In this document: piece after piece, positions 45,535 through 54,956 of the stretch
Layout: every line of letters starts with the position of its first letter
Numbering within the stretch: the first letter of the stretch is position 1
From: Amycolatopsis bartoniae
Lineage (GTDB): Bacteria > Actinomycetota > Actinomycetes > Mycobacteriales > Pseudonocardiaceae
Direction: 5' to 3'
Assembly (NCBI RefSeq): GCF_014191255.1
Contig: NZ_JACHWH010000001.1
Span: 868,001 to 932,000, forward strand
DNA length: 64,000 nucleotides
Made by a program: the position numbers and the translations under genes
The notes under the pieces: generated by a model
Seen by the model: the letters and a program-made list of their open reading frames with translations, nothing else
What the model was told of the DNA's origin: nothing
Databases searched by the model: none

Positions 45535-45617
45535 CAGATGTCGTTGTGCGTTGCGGCGCGGTATACGCGTTAGGCCCGCACTCGACCCCACACGCAAGTT
45601 GACGACGAGGTAGACCC

Positions 45618-46066
45618 TTGCCCACGTACAGCCCCAAGCCTGGCGATGTCACCCGTGCCTGGCACGTGATCGACGCCGAGGATGTCGTGCTCGGCCGGCT
45701 CGCGACCGAGGTCGCCACGCTGCTGCGCGGCAAGCACAAGCCGACCTTTGCCCCTCATGTGGACACCGGTGACTTCGTCATCATCGTGAACGCCGAGAAG
45801 GTGGCGCTCACCGGTAACAAGCGCGAGCAGAAGTTCGCGTACCGGCACAGCGGCTACCCCGGTGGTCTGCGCAAGCGCTCGTTCGGCGAGCTGCTGGACA
45901 CGCGCCCCGAGCGGCTCCTGGAGAAGGTCGTCAAGGGCATGCTGCCGAAGAACAAGCTCGGCCGCGCCCAGGCCAAGAAGCTCAAGGTCTACGCCGGCCC
46001 GCAGCACCCGCACAGCGCGCAGCAGCCGCAGCCGTACGAGATCACCAAGATCGCGCAGGTCGCCCA

Positions 46067-46070
<4 letters not shown>
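45618..46070 (+). CDS. rplM: 50S ribosomal protein L13
   Basis: 150 aa, TTG start ([10 protein letters not shown]). [20 protein letters not shown] and [15 protein letters not shown] are canonical. Overlaps rpsI by 4 nt (GTGA). Marks the distal conserved boundary of the ESX-4 locus. Confidence 0.97.
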
Positions 46071-46576
<506 letters not shown>

Positions 46577-46592
46577 TTCCGCAGCACCCGCG

Positions 46593-46629
46593 CGAAGGCG
46601 CCCGTCCACACCTCGGATGGGCGCCTTCG
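46593..46629 (+). terminator. Terminator after rpsI
   Basis: An 11-bp stem (CGAAGGCGCCC and its complement) with a 15-nt loop is followed by TCGTTTCC, 17 nt after the rpsI stop. The loop side contains CGCCCGTCCACA, the same 12-mer as in the rpoA-rplQ hairpin. Confidence 0.75.
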
Positions 46630-46742
46630 TCGTTTCCACGGGCAGAAGGCACTCCCCGGGGCGGTGCTCCCCGTGAGCGCTAACGTTCCAGTGCGGGGGA
46701 CGACTTGCTTTCCACCTGGCAGAGGTTCGAGGAGAGAAACAC

Positions 46743-48077
46743 ATGGCTCGCCTGTTCGGCACCGACGGGGTACGAGGTCTCGCCAACGGGGACCTGACGC
46801 CGGAGCTCGCGCTCGCCGTCGCGGCCAGTGCCGCGCGCGTGCTGGCCGCGCACGACCGGTCGCACCGCCCCGTCGCCGTCGTGGGCCGGGACCCGCGGGC
46901 CAGCGGCGAGATGCTGGAGGCCGCCGTCGTCGCGGGCCTGGCGTCGGCGGGCGCCGACGTGCTGCGGGTCGGCGTGCAGCCCACCCCCGCCGTCGCGCAC
47001 CTGGTGGGGGCGCTCGACGCGGACCTCGGCGTGATGATCTCGGCGTCGCACAACCCCATGCCGGACAACGGCATCAAGCTCTTCGCCGCGGGCGGGCACA
47101 AGCTGCCCGACGGCATCGAGGACGAGATCGAGGCCGGGCTGGAGGGCAACGGCAGCCGCCCGACCGGCGCCGAGATCGGCCGGGTAACCGACGTCACAGA
47201 CGCCCTCGACCGTTACACCGGGCACCTCATCGAGGCCCTGCCGCATCCGCTGACCGGGCTGCGCGTCGTGGTCGACTGCGCGAACGGCGCCGCCTCCTTC
47301 GCCGCCCCCGAGGTCTACCGCAAGGCCGGTGCGCAGGTCGTCGCGATCTCCGCCGAGCCCGACGGCATCAACATCAACGAGAACTGTGGCTCGACACACA
47401 TCGACAAGCTGCAGGCCGCCGTCCGCGAGCACGGTGCGGACCTGGGCATCGCGCACGACGGCGACGCCGACCGCTGCCTCGCGGTGGACGCCTCCGGGGA
47501 GCTCGTCGACGGCGACCAGATCATGGCCGTCCTCGCGCTCGCCATGGCCGAGGCGGGCGAGCTGGTGCACGACACGCTCGTCGCGACGGTGATGAGCAAC
47601 CTGGGCCTGCACCTGGCGATGCGTGAGCACGGCGTGCACCTGCGCACCACCGCGGTCGGTGACCGGTACGTGCTGGAGGAGCTGCGCGCCGGCGGGTACG
47701 CCCTGGGCGGCGAGCAGTCCGGGCACGTGGTGTTCCCCGCGCTCGCCACCACCGGTGACGGCCTGCTGACCGCGTTGCGCCTGATGAGCCGCGTCGCCGC
47801 CACCGGGAAGCCGCTCGCCGAGCTGGCCGGGGTGATGCGGCGGCTGCCGCAGGTCCTGATCAACGTCCGGGTCGCCGACAAGCACGCCGTGGTGGCCTCC
47901 GGCGCGGTGCAGGAGGCGGTGAAGGCCGTCGAGGCCGAGCTGGGTGAGCAGGGCCGGGTGCTGCTGCGGCAGTCCGGCACCGAGCAGCTGGTGCGGGTGA
48001 TGGTCGAGGCGCCGACGCACGAGATCGCGCAGACCGCGGCCGACCGCCTCGCCGGTGTGGTGTCGTCAGTCTCCTGA
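46743..48077 (+). CDS. glmM: Phosphoglucosamine mutase
   Basis: 444 aa. Converts glucosamine-6-phosphate to glucosamine-1-phosphate for UDP-GlcNAc and peptidoglycan. Ser102 ([12 protein letters not shown]) is the phosphorylated residue, DGDADRC holds the metal, and [11 protein letters not shown] binds phosphate. AGGAGAG precedes the ATG. The 3' end overlaps the convergent P450-like gene by 12 nt. Confidence 0.97.
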   Translation: MARLFGTDGVRGLANGDLTPELALAVAASAARVLAAHDRSHRPVAVVGRDPRASGEMLEAAVVAGLASAGADVLRVGVQPTPAVAHLVGALDADLGVMISASHNPMPDNGIKLFAAGGHKLPDGIEDEIEAGLEGNGSRPTGAEIGRVTDVTDALDRYTGHLIEALPHPLTGLRVVVDCANGAASFAAPEVYRKAGAQVVAISAEPDGININENCGSTHIDKLQAAVREHGADLGIAHDGDADRCLAVDASGELVDGDQIMAVLALAMAEAGELVHDTLVATVMSNLGLHLAMREHGVHLRTTAVGDRYVLEELRAGGYALGGEQSGHVVFPALATTGDGLLTALRLMSRVAATGKPLAELAGVMRRLPQVLINVRVADKHAVVASGAVQEAVKAVEAELGEQGRVLLRQSGTEQLVRVMVEAPTHEIAQTAADRLAGVVSSVS

Positions 48078-48935
48078 CGTCACCACGGCGCTCTCCAAGC
48101 TGTAGAACACGGGGTGCGACCCGAACAGTACGTTCCGCACCCGGTGTTCCGGCCGCAGGACCCGCGCCAGCGCTCTCAGCGCCACCTCCGCTTCGGCCAG
48201 CGCGACGCCTGAACCGGGGCAGGCGTGCGGGCCGGAGCCGAACGGCAGCCCGGCGTCCAGGCGGATGGCCACCGTTTCTCCGGCGCGAACGGCGTGACCG
48301 GCGAGCGTGACGTCCTCGGTCGCGCGCCGGTAGACGAGCCGCGCCGGGGTGATCTCGTTCACCAGCTCCCGGACGTCCCGTGTCCGCCGCTCGGTCACCA
48401 GGCGCAACCCCGCCAGCGCGAGGAAGTTCCGCGAGTTCTCGACGGCCGCGTGCGCCAGCACCACGGGCGTGACCAGGCGTTCCTCCTCCGTCACGGCGGC
48501 CTCGGGCAGTACGCCGGCCCGCGCGAAGAACATCGCCAGGCGCAGCGCGGCCGTGTCCGCGGCGCCGCCCTCGCCGAACCATGCGTCGAGGTTCGCGGTG
48601 ACCGCTTCGAGGTCAGCGAGCACCCGCGGGGGTAGTTCGACGCCCAGCACGGCCTCCGCCACCGCCGCCGCGATCGGGCGGGCGAAATCCGCGACGAGGT
48701 CGAACTCGTCGCCCAAACCGCGCACGATCGCCTCGACCCGCTCCCGCACCGCGTCCGGCAGCGGTTCGGCGCGGGCGATCATCCGCCACACCACGGTCCG
48801 CAGGCGTGCGTGCGCCTGCCCGTCCAGGAACAGCAGGTTCGCCTGGTCGGAGCCGGGGTTCGAGGTCAGCGCGGGACTTCGCAAAGCGGCCAGACAGGCG
48901 GCCCGGGTGCTCAGTACCTTGTGGTCATGTGCCAT
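48066..48935 (-). CDS. Unusually short cytochrome P450-like protein
   Basis: 289 aa against the usual ~400. The haem loop is canonical ([11 protein letters not shown], Cys239) and the C-helix [12 protein letters not shown] is clear. The I-helix reads [14 protein letters not shown], without the acid-Thr pair used for O2 activation. The K-helix region [11 protein letters not shown] seems to have Asn in place of the ExxR Arg. The J/K and meander segments are shortened, with only about 15 residues between GETVAIRL and the haem loop. Either a specialised P450 (peroxygenase-like or non-catalytic) or an evolving remnant with an open frame. Divergent from the acyl-AMP ligase across 23 nt. Confidence 0.8.
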   Translation of the reverse strand: MAHDHKVLSTRAACLAALRSPALTSNPGSDQANLLFLDGQAHARLRTVVWRMIARAEPLPDAVRERVEAIVRGLGDEFDLVADFARPIAAAVAEAVLGVELPPRVLADLEAVTANLDAWFGEGGAADTAALRLAMFFARAGVLPEAAVTEEERLVTPVVLAHAAVENSRNFLALAGLRLVTERRTRDVRELVNEITPARLVYRRATEDVTLAGHAVRAGETVAIRLDAGLPFGSGPHACPGSGVALAEAEVALRALARVLRPEHRVRNVLFGSHPVFYSLESAVVTSGD

Positions 48936-48958
48936 GGCGGATCCCACGGTAGAGCGCG

Positions 48959-50596
48959 ATGAGCGTGCCCGAAGACGTTTTGCGCACGCCGCTGACCGAC
49001 CGGCTGTTCGCGCGGGCCGGGGACAACCGCCCGGCGTTCACGTTCCTCGACTACCCCGCGGGCGGCGAACACAGCCTGTCGTGGGGGCAGCTCGTGGCCC
49101 GCGTCCGGGTGGTGGCGCACCGGCTGCGGGAGGTCGCCGAGCCGGGCGAGCGGGTGGCGATCCTCACGCCGCAGGACCTGTCCTATCCGGTCGCGTTCCT
49201 CGGGGCGCTCGCGGCCGGGCTCGTGGCCGTGCCGCTGTTCGCCCCGTCGGGCCACGCACACCGCGGTCGCCTGCTCGGCGCCCTGGCGGACTCCGCGGCG
49301 CAGGTCTGGCTCACGTCCTCGCGCGTCGCCGACCGGGTCCGCGAGCTCGGCACGCCCCGGCACCTGCTGGCGGTGGACGAGCTGGACGGCCCCGGCGCGG
49401 ACCCGGTGACCGTCGAGCCGGACGCGCCCGCGTACCTGCAGTACACCTCCGGCTCCACCCGCACCCCGGCGGGAGCGGTGATTCCGCACCGCGCCGTGGT
49501 CGCGAGCTGCTGGCAGGCGAGCCGGGCGTACGAAGTGGACGAGACCACGACGTGTGCCGGGTGGATCCCGTTCTTCCACGACATGGGGCTGATCCAGCTG
49601 GTCTGCCTCCCGGTCTTCGCGGGTGGCCGATCGGTGTTCATGGCGCCCGCGGAGTTCGTGCGGCGGCCGGAACGCTGGCTGCGGCAGCTGTCGGACTACC
49701 CGAACGTCTTCACCGCGGCGCCCAACTTCGCCTACGACCTCGCCGTCGAGGCCGCGCCGCGCGAAGGCCTGGACCTCTCGGGCGTGCGGATCGCGCTCAA
49801 CGGCAGCGAACCGATCCGGCCGGAGACCGTGGAGGAGTTCCAGAAGGCGTTCGGCCCCTACGGTTTCCGGCGCGAGGCACACCGTCCGTCATACGGGCTC
49901 GCCGAGGCGACGGTCTACGTGACGAGTGCGGGGCCGGAGGGCCCGACGGTCACGGCGTTCGACCGCGAGGAGCTGGCGCGGGGCCGCGCGGTCGAGGCCG
50001 GCCCGGACGTTCCGGACCGGCAGGAGCTGGTGTCCGTCGGGCGGCCGGTGGGGCAGCTCGTGCGGATCGTCGGCGACGGGCAGGTCCGGCCCGACGGCGT
50101 GCTGGGCGAGGTGTGGGTGCACGGGCCGCACATCGCCGCCGGGTACTGGCGCCGGGAGGACGGGACGTTCGGCAACCGGCTCGAAGGCCGTGACGGCTGG
50201 CTGCGGACCGGCGACCTCGGCTTCGTCCACCGCGGCGACCTCTACCTCGCCGGCCGGCTCAAGGACCTCATCGTGATCGACGGCCGCAACCACTACCCGC
50301 AGGACATCGAAGCGACGGTGGCGCAGGCGCATCCGGCGATCCGGCGGGACCGCGTGGCGGCCTTCGGGATCCGCGACACCCGGGGCGAAGGCGTGTCCGT
50401 CGTGGCGGAGCAGGTACGCGACGTGGCGCCGGACCCGCAGGAGGTGTCGCGTGCGGTCCTGCGGGCGGTGTCGCGTGAGCACGACATCGCGCTGCGGTCG
50501 TTCCGGCTCGTGCCGCCGGGGGAGCTGCCGCGTACGTCGAGCGGGAAGGTCTCCAGGTCGGCGGCCCGTGCCAGTTACGGTGAACAACATGGATGA
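48959..50596 (+). CDS. Fatty acyl-AMP ligase (FAAL family)
   Basis: 545 aa. An AMP-forming ligase with A3 motif [13 protein letters not shown] (162-174), A5 SYGLAEATVYV, A7 GWLRTGDLG and the catalytic Lys in RTSSGKVSRSA. The FAAL-type block IDGRNHYPQDIE and TRTPAG (instead of TxxPKG) mark the acyl-AMP ligase branch, which hands acyl-adenylates to an ACP rather than CoA. Overlaps the ACP gene by 8 nt, so the pair is coupled. The acyl substrate cannot be told from the sequence. Confidence 0.88.
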   Translation: MSVPEDVLRTPLTDRLFARAGDNRPAFTFLDYPAGGEHSLSWGQLVARVRVVAHRLREVAEPGERVAILTPQDLSYPVAFLGALAAGLVAVPLFAPSGHAHRGRLLGALADSAAQVWLTSSRVADRVRELGTPRHLLAVDELDGPGADPVTVEPDAPAYLQYTSGSTRTPAGAVIPHRAVVASCWQASRAYEVDETTTCAGWIPFFHDMGLIQLVCLPVFAGGRSVFMAPAEFVRRPERWLRQLSDYPNVFTAAPNFAYDLAVEAAPREGLDLSGVRIALNGSEPIRPETVEEFQKAFGPYGFRREAHRPSYGLAEATVYVTSAGPEGPTVTAFDREELARGRAVEAGPDVPDRQELVSVGRPVGQLVRIVGDGQVRPDGVLGEVWVHGPHIAAGYWRREDGTFGNRLEGRDGWLRTGDLGFVHRGDLYLAGRLKDLIVIDGRNHYPQDIEATVAQAHPAIRRDRVAAFGIRDTRGEGVSVVAEQVRDVAPDPQEVSRAVLRAVSREHDIALRSFRLVPPGELPRTSSGKVSRSAARASYGEQHG

Positions 50597-50849
50597 GCTC
50601 GTTGCCGGAGTCCGGAAGCTCGTGTGCGACACGTTCCTGCTCGACCCCGCCACGGTGCGGCCCGACACTCCGCTCGAGGAGCTGGGGCTGGACTCCAAGG
50701 GCCGGATCCGGTTGCTCGCCACGGTCGAGGTCTTCTACGAGGTCTCGATCGACCTCGACGAGCGCGACCGGCTGACCGACGTCAACGCCGTCGCCCAGGT
50801 CCTGGCCGAGGCGCTGGAGAAGAAACCGGGCGAAACGGCTGCGTCCTGA
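50589..50849 (+). CDS. Acyl carrier protein
   Basis: 86 aa. Four-helix ACP with phosphopantetheine Ser36 in LGLDSKGRIRLL and acidic helix 2-3 residues. The ATG lies within the end of the ligase gene; a GTG three codons earlier is an alternative. It should accept the acyl group activated by the upstream ligase. No KS, ketoreductase or NRPS gene is adjacent, so the product must be used by enzymes elsewhere or by the neighbouring P450-like protein. Confidence 0.85.
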   Translation: MDELVAGVRKLVCDTFLLDPATVRPDTPLEELGLDSKGRIRLLATVEVFYEVSIDLDERDRLTDVNAVAQVLAEALEKKPGETAAS

Positions 50850-50949
50850 GTGCCGGGGGAGCTACATTCAGTTGCACATGTAACGGCACCGGACGCGGCT
50901 GACGTGCGTCGGATGTTCCGTCAGCGGACCTGGTGAGGGGGGCTCGGAA

Positions 50950-51261
50950 GTGAGTGGCGGATACACCGCGAGTACCGACGCGATGGCCACGGCGTCGAAG
51001 CAGATCGTCCAGTTGGCGGAGGACCTGCCGGACAAGAACACCGATCTCGCCAGCACGCCCGTGAACGCGCAGGGCTTCGGCCAGGCCCACGGCGACCACG
51101 CCCAGAAGTACACCGCCGGCGTGTCGACGCTGTGGCAGGCCGTGAGCGGCTACAGCAACACGCTCAAGGCGTTCGGCACCAACATCGGCAGCGGTGGCAA
51201 GAGCTACGCCGAGGGCGAGCACACGCAGTCGACCGCGATCACGAATGCGGGGACCGTCTGA
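50950..51261 (+). CDS. EspC-like/WXG-like small T7SS protein, cassette C
   Basis: 103 aa, GTG start behind GAGGGGGG. Helical, no Cys, with the pattern SKQIVQLAEDLPDK, then FGQAHGDHAQKYTAGVSTLW, resembling EspC-family secretion-associated proteins. The stop overlaps the large WXG-type gene by 1 nt (TGATG), the same coupling as in cassettes A and B. Confidence 0.75.
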   Translation: MSGGYTASTDAMATASKQIVQLAEDLPDKNTDLASTPVNAQGFGQAHGDHAQKYTAGVSTLWQAVSGYSNTLKAFGTNIGSGGKSYAEGEHTQSTAITNAGTV

Positions 51262-53750
51262 TGGCGAAGACGTGGGCCCAGGTCAAGGCGCTGCTCGACG
51301 ACCCGAGCGTGCCGCCCGCCAACAAGATGATGCTGGTCTCCGCCTGGCAGCAGGAGAACCAGGCCCCGATGTTCGAGGGGCTGCCCGCGTCGTCCACGAA
51401 GGAGGAACGGGACGAGGCGGCGCGGTACGCGGACGCGTACGGCTCGTCGCCGATGTTCGGCTTCCAGGGCACCGACCACGCGTACGACGAGGCCAAGAAG
51501 GCCGGGGACCAGGCGTCCTACAACGAGCGCGAAGAGAAGAAGGCCGTCGACGAGGGCAAGACCAACCTCGGCACCAAGCAGCCGCCCGGCCCCGGCGGCA
51601 CCGGCACGAAGACGTCCGACGAGCTGTTCGACGCGGCCGAGCCCGCGCTGAAGGTGTTCCAGACCTTCGGCTCGCTGCTGGCGAAGATCCCCGACGACTG
51701 CCGCGGCAACACGCGCGCGCTGGACTTCAACAACGACATCAAGAAGCGGTTCGACGAGCAGCGCGGCATCAGCTTCGAGAACTTCCTCGCCGACGCCGAC
51801 CACTTCAAGACCGGTTCCACCACGGTGGACCAGACCATCAAGGACACCGGCACCTCGCTGAGCACCCTGTTCCACACCTGGAGCGGCTCGGCCGCGAACG
51901 CGGCGTCCGACCACTACAACGAGCAGATCCTGAGCAAGGCCAACAAACTGGCCCAGACGCTCGAAGACGCGAGCGAGGCCACCACCACCGCAGTGTCCAC
52001 TGTGTACCAGCTGTGCAAGGGCAAGGCCGACGCGATCGTCGCGATGTACACCGACCAGGTGGGCAAGGCCGACTTCAACATGGCCCAGAAGGTCGTGGCG
52101 GTCGCGAACGGGGAGCACGCCGAGAAGGACGACCTCAAGGCCATCGCGGGCTGGATGGACCTGAACTTCGGTACCAACCTGGTCGACACCCTGAACGACG
52201 ACGGTTGCTGCGACGACGACGACATCAAGAAGCAGGGCCAGGACCTGGCCAAGCAGTGGATCCAGAACGCCTTCAACCCGGACATGTGGGACCGCCTGTA
52301 CAAGGGGTTCGACAAGACCTGCAAGGACACGCTCGACCTGGTCAACAACGCCTACGACGGGCTCGACGACGTCATGGGCAAGATCAAGAACGAGTTCGAG
52401 GGCAGTACCGGGTCGACCGGTCAGACCCAGCCGAGCAGCACGGGCAGCACGGGCACGGGCAGCACCGGCACCGGTAGCACGGGCGGCACCGGTAGCACGG
52501 GCGGCACAGGGAGCGTCGGCGGTGGCGGCGGAACGCCGTCGGCCACGGTCCCGTCCACCAGCACACCGTCCACAGAGGACCCGCAGGCGGTGGCCGACGC
52601 GGTGAAGAAGGAGGCCGCGGACGGGACCAACCCGTACACCGGCAAGCCGCTGGAGGTCGACCCGGAAACCGGCGAGCCGTACCCGATCGACCCGAAGACG
52701 GGCGAGCCGGTCAAGGACACGGGGGACGAGCAGGAGACGCTGACGGTCCAGCAGGGCGACCACACGATCGAGATGGCCGAGCCGGACAAGGACGGCAAGA
52801 TGGACATCAAGGTCGACGACGGGACCGGTCAGCCGAAGGACTACAAGCTCGACTGGGGCGACGGCAAGGACACCGCGGTGGGCGACACGGCCGCCGGGAC
52901 CGGGCAGGCGGGTTTCGGACCGCACGGAGCGGCGGGCACGAACGGTCAGCCGGGGCCGGACGGGACGTACCAGCCCGGCCCCGATGGCAAGATCCACATC
53001 GAGGACGGCAACCTCAAGATCACCGCGGAGCGGCCGGAGGGGCCCGACGGGCCGACGGTCGTCACGGTCGACGACGGCACGGGCAAGCCCACCACGTACA
53101 CGCTCGGTGAGTCCAAAGAGGACGCTTCGAGCGCTTCCGGTGTGTCCGGGGCGGAGAGGGCCGCCGAGGTGCCGCAGGGCGGCTCCAGTCCGGCGGCGGG
53201 TGACGTTCCGGCCCAGCCCGCCGAGGTGCCGCAGGGTCAGGGAGACTCGCCGTCTTCCAGCCCGGCCGCGGCGAGCGACGTCTCGGTCCAGCCCGCGGAG
53301 GCGACGGGTCCGGTGCCCGATGGCGCCGGCGGCTTCACCGACGCGGGTGCCACCACTCCGGCGACGACGAGCGGAGACGGCCTGGCGGCGGTCGGTTCGG
53401 GGGTGGTGGGCTCGGAGAGCGCGGGTTCGCTCGGTGACACGTCGTCGCTCGGGCCGGGTGCGCACACCGGGGCGTCGATGCACCAGCCCGCGCACGCGCC
53501 GGGCCTGCAACCGGTCGGCGCGGTGGAAGGCGTGGCGGCGCAGCAGCAGTCCGGCGGTGGTTCCGGCGGGCTGGGCAACATGGCCGGAATGATGGGTGGC
53601 ATGGGCGCGGCCGGCGGTGGCGGTGAGGACCAGGAGCGCAGCTCGCGGGCGTACCGGATCGACGGCGGGATCTTCAACTCCGGCGGGGCGGCCGGGCGCA
53701 TCAGCGGTTCGCTCGACGACGACGGGGACCGGTCGGTCACCCAGCGGTAG
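51261..53750 (+). CDS. Large WXG-domain T7SS substrate-like protein, cassette C
   Basis: 829 aa. Charged helical N-terminus; a WXG-like helical hairpin (about 190-260, FHTWSGSAANAASDHYNEQI); a helical region with DGCCDDDDIKKQ (possible metal site); a Ser/Thr/Gly repeat linker (about 390-430); tandem acidic segments with GDHTIEMAEPDKDGKMDIKV and GPDGPTVVTVDDGTGKP, which repeat a V-DDGTG-P-TY/DYKL pattern; and a Gly/Pro-rich tail. No catalytic toxin domain is recognised. A WXG module at the start of a long modular protein suggests a secreted surface or extracellular effector. Confidence 0.75.
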   Translation: MAKTWAQVKALLDDPSVPPANKMMLVSAWQQENQAPMFEGLPASSTKEERDEAARYADAYGSSPMFGFQGTDHAYDEAKKAGDQASYNEREEKKAVDEGKTNLGTKQPPGPGGTGTKTSDELFDAAEPALKVFQTFGSLLAKIPDDCRGNTRALDFNNDIKKRFDEQRGISFENFLADADHFKTGSTTVDQTIKDTGTSLSTLFHTWSGSAANAASDHYNEQILSKANKLAQTLEDASEATTTAVSTVYQLCKGKADAIVAMYTDQVGKADFNMAQKVVAVANGEHAEKDDLKAIAGWMDLNFGTNLVDTLNDDGCCDDDDIKKQGQDLAKQWIQNAFNPDMWDRLYKGFDKTCKDTLDLVNNAYDGLDDVMGKIKNEFEGSTGSTGQTQPSSTGSTGTGSTGTGSTGGTGSTGGTGSVGGGGGTPSATVPSTSTPSTEDPQAVADAVKKEAADGTNPYTGKPLEVDPETGEPYPIDPKTGEPVKDTGDEQETLTVQQGDHTIEMAEPDKDGKMDIKVDDGTGQPKDYKLDWGDGKDTAVGDTAAGTGQAGFGPHGAAGTNGQPGPDGTYQPGPDGKIHIEDGNLKITAERPEGPDGPTVVTVDDGTGKPTTYTLGESKEDASSASGVSGAERAAEVPQGGSSPAAGDVPAQPAEVPQGQGDSPSSSPAAASDVSVQPAEATGPVPDGAGGFTDAGATTPATTSGDGLAAVGSGVVGSESAGSLGDTSSLGPGAHTGASMHQPAHAPGLQPVGAVEGVAAQQQSGGGSGGLGNMAGMMGGMGAAGGGGEDQERSSRAYRIDGGIFNSGGAAGRISGSLDDDGDRSVTQR
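52430..52530. repeat. Coding tandem repeat (Ser-Thr-Gly linker)
   Basis: Imperfect repetition of the 9- to 12-bp unit AGCACGGGC / GGCACCGGT encodes (STGGTG)n in the 829-aa protein. Likely a flexible secreted-protein linker and a length-variable site. Confidence 0.7.
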
Positions 53751-53772
53751 GCCGCGGGACTAGGAGGGGCGC

Positions 53773-54198
53773 ATGGTCTCGGACGAGATCCAGCGGTACA
53801 AGGCGAGGATGGACGGGCTGGTCCGCGAGCAGGCTGACCGGCGGGCGATGCTCGACCGGCAGGGCCAGGAGATCCAGGCCAGGTCGCAGGAGTACATGAC
53901 GAAGCAGGTCCAGGCGGCGGAGCGGTACGTCCAGCACCGCCGTGAGCTGGGCCGCCGCGAGCGCGAGGCGGGTGGCTGGGGCACCGAGAAGGCGCTGGCG
54001 GACAAGAACACGACCATGCGCTTCGGCCCGGCGGAGGACGAGGAGGACCCCTACGCCGCGGCGCGGTCCACCGAGTCGCTCACGCCGCGCCCGCCCCAGC
54101 CCGCGGAGCCGTCGCAGGAGCCCGCGCCCCGCCGCGCGCGCCACTCCCGAGCGGACTTCGACGAGGACGACTTCTCGAACAACAGCTGGCTGGGCTGA
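53773..54198 (+). CDS. Coiled-coil hypothetical protein, cassette C
   Basis: 141 aa, ATG after AGGAGGGG. Residues 1-70 form a charged coiled coil (IQRYKARMDGLVREQADRRA, QVQAAERYVQHRRELGRRER); the rest is disordered, ending DEDDFSNNSWLG. The acidic tail with terminal W-L-G resembles other T7SS-associated small proteins only in style. 22 nt after the large substrate-like gene, so probably the third gene of that operon. Confidence 0.7.
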   Translation: MVSDEIQRYKARMDGLVREQADRRAMLDRQGQEIQARSQEYMTKQVQAAERYVQHRRELGRREREAGGWGTEKALADKNTTMRFGPAEDEEDPYAAARSTESLTPRPPQPAEPSQEPAPRRARHSRADFDEDDFSNNSWLG

Positions 54199-54260
54199 GC
54201 CGCCCGGGCGGGCTCGGGCGGCCCTCGGCCGCCAGCGACGGTCGGGGCGGCGCGCTGGAG
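54194..54260. repeat. Direct repeat R1, copy 1
   Basis: Starts GCTGAGCCGCCCGGGCGGG at the 3' end of the coiled-coil gene and ends GCGCGCTGGAG. A near-identical copy lies 427 bp downstream. Confidence 0.7.
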
Positions 54261-54332
54261 CGGGCCACGCCTGCTTCGGCTGTGGCGGGGCGAGGCGGCG
54301 CGGCGGACCTGGCGGTGGCGCGGCCGAGCGGG

Positions 54333-54429
54333 GTGAACCTTGCGGTGGCGCGGCCAGGCGAGATGGCGTGGCTGGGCGTGATGGCGGGCGGGCCGGGCTG
54401 GAGACGGGGCGGATAGGCGGCGGCTGGGC
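54333..54429. repeat. Direct repeat R2, copy 1
   Basis: 97 bp beginning GTGAACCTTGCGGTGGCG and ending with CGGCTGGGC; matches 54482-54573 with substitutions and a short deletion. A partial third copy starts at 54446. Confidence 0.6.
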
Positions 54430-54481
54430 CGGGCGGGGTGGCGTAGTGAACCCGGCGGTGGCGCGGCTGGCGTGGTGCGGG

Positions 54482-54573
54482 GCGAACCCGGCGGTGACGA
54501 GGCCGGGCGAGGTGGCTGGGCGTAGTGGTGGCGTGGCCGGGCTGGAGGCGGGGCGGATCGGCGGCAGCTGGGC
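54482..54573. repeat. Direct repeat R2, copy 2
   Basis: 92 bp beginning GCGAACCCGGCGGTGACG and ending CAGCTGGGC; shares GCCGGGCTGGAG and CGGGGCGGAT blocks with copy 1. Confidence 0.6.
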
Positions 54574-54620
54574 ACGCTGGGGTGGGCCTGCCCGGCGGCG
54601 GTGGCCCGGGGAGGGCAGTA

Positions 54621-54689
54621 GCTGAGCCGCCCGGGCGGGGCCGCAGCGGGCCCCGGCCGCCAGCGACGGGCCGGGGTGGCGCGCTGGAG
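54621..54689. repeat. Direct repeat R1, copy 2
   Basis: Starts GCTGAGCCGCCCGGGCGGG and keeps GGCCGCCAGCGACGG and GCGCGCTGGAG in the same order as copy 1. Suggests a past tandem duplication of about 427 bp. Confidence 0.7.
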
Positions 54690-54956
54690 TGGCCCGCGGC
54701 TGTTTCGGCAGCGGGCGCGGCGAATCCGGCGGTAGCCCCAGGCGGCTGGGCGGGGCTGGGTGGCGGCTTGCCCGGCGGTGGTGACCGGAGCCGTCGTGAC
54801 CGGGCGTGCCACCGCTTCTGCCCCTCGCCGCCGTCCGGCCGCCAGGGCCGTGCCGAGACTGGCGCCGGGTCGGCAGCCGCGAATCCGGCGGCAGTCCCGA
54901 GCCGATGTTCAGCCGTCAGAAGCGCACCGAAAGTGGCCGCTACCAGGCCGAACCCC

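Larger units (their letters stand above)
54199..54956. other. Repeat-rich non-coding region
   Basis: 758 bases of G-rich DNA between the coiled-coil gene and the convergent hydrolase gene. Open frames exist on both strands but have poor codon structure, no ribosome-binding sites and repeated Gly/Ala/Arg translations, so I do not call genes. It contains two nested sets of direct repeats, annotated separately. Confidence 0.6.

Noticed and set aside
48349-50193. 614-codon frame overlapping the P450-like and ligase genes
   Set aside because: Crosses two well-supported genes in other frames; Arg/Gly-rich shadow translation.
54051-54812. 253-codon minus-strand gene in the repeat region
   Set aside because: Overlaps the coiled-coil gene, lacks a ribosome-binding site, and its Pro/Ala/Arg repeats follow from the DNA repeats.
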